Source: Deltaproteobacteria bacterium (GTDB lineage: Bacteria; Desulfobacterota; Desulfobacteria; Desulfobacterales; UBA11574). From it: a stretch of DNA of 7,746 nucleotides. Made by a program: the position numbers and the translations under genes. This document shows, piece by piece, positions 7,261 through 7,746 of the stretch; within the stretch, counting starts at the first letter, position 1; the number at the start of each line of letters is the position of its first letter. Where the stretch lies: the NCBI GenBank assembly GCA_019313025.1, contig JAFDCA010000336.1, positions 1-7,746 on the forward strand, read 5' to 3'. Below the pieces are notes generated by a model. That model was not told where the DNA came from. It made no database searches and saw only the letters and a list, made by a program, of their open reading frames with translations.

Positions 7261-7272
7261 GTTAGCGCTAAC
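7261..7272. repeat. Perfect 12-bp palindrome GTTAGCGCTAAC
   Basis: The sequence equals its own reverse complement. Its centre (7266.5) almost coincides with the midpoint (7268) of the flanking inverted repeat pair 7209-7228/7308-7327. It could be a protein-binding site or simply the core of the repeat element. Confidence 0.5.
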
Positions 7273-7307
7273 GCGCTGTCATTAAAATATAATTGTCAGA
7301 ATTTCTA

Positions 7308-7331
7308 AACTTTAGCGCACTTCAAACTCTT
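7308..7331 (+). repeat. Intergenic repeat copy, direct orientation
   Basis: AACTTTAGCGCACTTCAAAC continues into TCTT. The part TTAGCGCACTTCAAACTCTT (7312-7331) recurs at 7355-7374 with 17 of 20 identities, and the first 20 bases recur inverted at 7209-7228. Confidence 0.55.
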
Positions 7332-7354
7332 GTCCGCTAATGCACTGTGGCGGA

Positions 7355-7374
7355 TTAGTTCACTGCAAACTCTT
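7355..7374 (+). repeat. Intergenic repeat copy, second direct copy
   Basis: TTAGTTCACTGCAAACTCTT differs at three positions from 7312-7331. The two starts are 43 bp apart. Confidence 0.5.
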
Positions 7375-7426
7375 TCAGCGATTATTCAGGCAGAACCAAC
7401 ATTTTTTGATCTGGCTCAAAGTACTA

Positions 7427-7448
7427 GATTGTTTATGAATAAACAATC
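7427..7448. repeat. 10-bp perfect inverted repeat with 2-nt centre
   Basis: GATTGTTTAT (7427-7436) pairs with ATAAACAATC (7439-7448) around GA. No T-tract follows on either side, so an intrinsic terminator is unlikely. An operator-like site or a fold in a transcript are both possible. Confidence 0.5.
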
Positions 7449-7480
7449 GGGTTTAACCGGCAGATATGGTCAAAACATGT

Positions 7481-7611
7481 CTATTCTTCGAGAATGGTGA
7501 CCCGTTGCATGGTGTTATAGCTATTGTCAGAATAACATTCCATTTCATCCGCCGGATAATTTCGTTGAGATCTGCAAGAACTCGCAAACAAAAGCGCGTA
7601 AAAGAGAACAT
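7481..7611 (-). pseudogene. Possible broken gene fragment, left copy of the inverted duplication
   Basis: On the minus strand an ATG at 7611 opens MFSFTRFCLRVLADLNEIIRR, which resembles the start of the right-hand copy at 7677. After the shared part the same frame runs on without any recognisable pattern to a TAA near 7450. A different frame ends ADEMECYSDNSYNTMQRVTI and stops at TAG (7481-7483), and looks more protein-like. This is compatible with a frameshifted or truncated remnant. It may also be non-coding; I do not recognise a family. Confidence 0.25.
7549..7611 (-). repeat. Left arm of a diverged inverted duplication
   Basis: By hand alignment, 52 of 63 bases are identical to the reverse complement of 7677-7742, with one 3-nt gap. 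The similarity begins exactly at an ATG on the inner side in both arms and runs to CGGCGG on the outer side. The spacer between the arms is 65 bp and shows no clear similarity. Confidence 0.7.
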
Positions 7612-7676
7612 GTCCATGGCTTTTTGAATATCGTTCAGTAGTTTGATTTTATGTTTTAATTTGAAATACTTCGAAG

Positions 7677-7742
7677 ATGTTCTCTTTAACGCGCTCTAAT
7701 TTGCTCAGACAGCTTCCCGACCTCAACGAAATCATCCGGCGG
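7677..7742 (+). repeat. Right arm of a diverged inverted duplication
   Basis: This is the partner of 7549-7611 in opposite orientation. The arm reaches within 4 bases of the window edge, so its true outer limit is unknown. Confidence 0.7.
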
Positions 7743-7746
7743 CTTA
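7677..7746 (+). CDS. Possible start of an unrecognised gene running off the window
   Basis: ATG TTC TCT opens a frame that stays open to the end of the window, 23 codons: MFSLTRSNLLRQLP, then DLNEIIRRL. An in-frame TGA lies at 7662-7664, so the ATG is the first possible start. No good ribosome site precedes it (ACTTCGAAG). Support for coding comes from the inverted copy at 7611: its differences include synonymous changes (GAC/GAT, ATC/ATT) and one 3-nt indel, which keep the frame. I do not recognise the protein. Confidence 0.3.
   Translation, partial: MFSLTRSNLLRQLPDLNEIIRRL

Larger units (their letters stand above)
7099..7746. other. Repeat-rich right-end region without a convincing complete gene
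   Basis: These 648 bp follow the VWA gene. No clear intrinsic terminator was found just after its stop. The region holds inverted and direct copies of a roughly 20-bp intergenic repeat (7209-7228, 7308-7327, 7355-7374), the palindrome GTTAGCGCTAAC (7261-7272) and a 10-bp inverted repeat at 7427-7448. At the edge lies a diverged inverted duplication of about 65 bp (7549-7611 and 7677-7742). All frames here are short; only the outward-reading starts in the edge duplication look partly protein-like. Confidence 0.6.

Noticed and set aside
7209..7374. CRISPR array
   Set aside because: Copies are degenerate, mixed in orientation and irregularly spaced; there are no uniform spacers and no cas genes.
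7549..7746. Terminal inverted repeats of a complete insertion sequence
   Set aside because: The arms are separated by only 65 bp with no transposase frame between them, and no target-site duplication can be checked at the window edge.

Overview
The window looks like an ordinary chromosomal segment from a Gram-negative anaerobe-type bacterium, most likely in the Desulfobacterota (Desulfobacterales-like). This is inferred from protein style, moderate GC, a CoxE-like VWA protein with a DNGGWSM motif, and AT-rich intergenic repeats containing AAAGTG/CACTTCAAAC words. No marker gene settles the taxonomy.

Left part (1-4447): the 3' end of a flavodoxin-fold reductase gene on the + strand meets a four-gene minus-strand operon coming the other way. 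The operon encodes a complete general L-amino-acid ABC importer of the Aap/Bzt type, in the transcription order aapJ (periplasmic binding protein), aapQ and aapM (permeases), aapP (ATPase). The last three genes are packed with 8-bp gaps. aapJ is separated from aapQ by 128 bp that hold a strong hairpin with a U-tract. This probably acts as a partial terminator, so that more binding protein is made than membrane components.

Middle (4448-4785): a 338-bp divergent control region serves aapJ (minus) and a MoxR-type AAA+ ATPase gene (plus). It holds a degenerate ATGGAA tandem repeat and two small hairpins in the leader of the ATPase gene.

Right part (4786-7098): the MoxR-type ATPase (281 aa) is followed by a CoxE-like VWA protein (396 aa). 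MoxR/VWA pairs are generally thought to act as chaperone-like machines that mature or load cofactors into client enzymes; the client is not visible here. A 276-bp gap rich in repeats separates the two genes.

Right end (7099-7746): 648 bp without a convincing complete gene. It contains several copies of a roughly 20-bp repeat in both orientations, two near-perfect palindromes, and at the very edge a diverged inverted duplication. Each arm of that duplication begins with ATG and reads MFS(L/F)TR...DLNEIIRR outward. The right copy runs off the window and may be the start of a gene; the left copy looks like a broken fragment. These repeats, the internal attenuator and the unusual VWA metal-site motif are the points most worth a second look. 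I found no clearly new multi-gene system.
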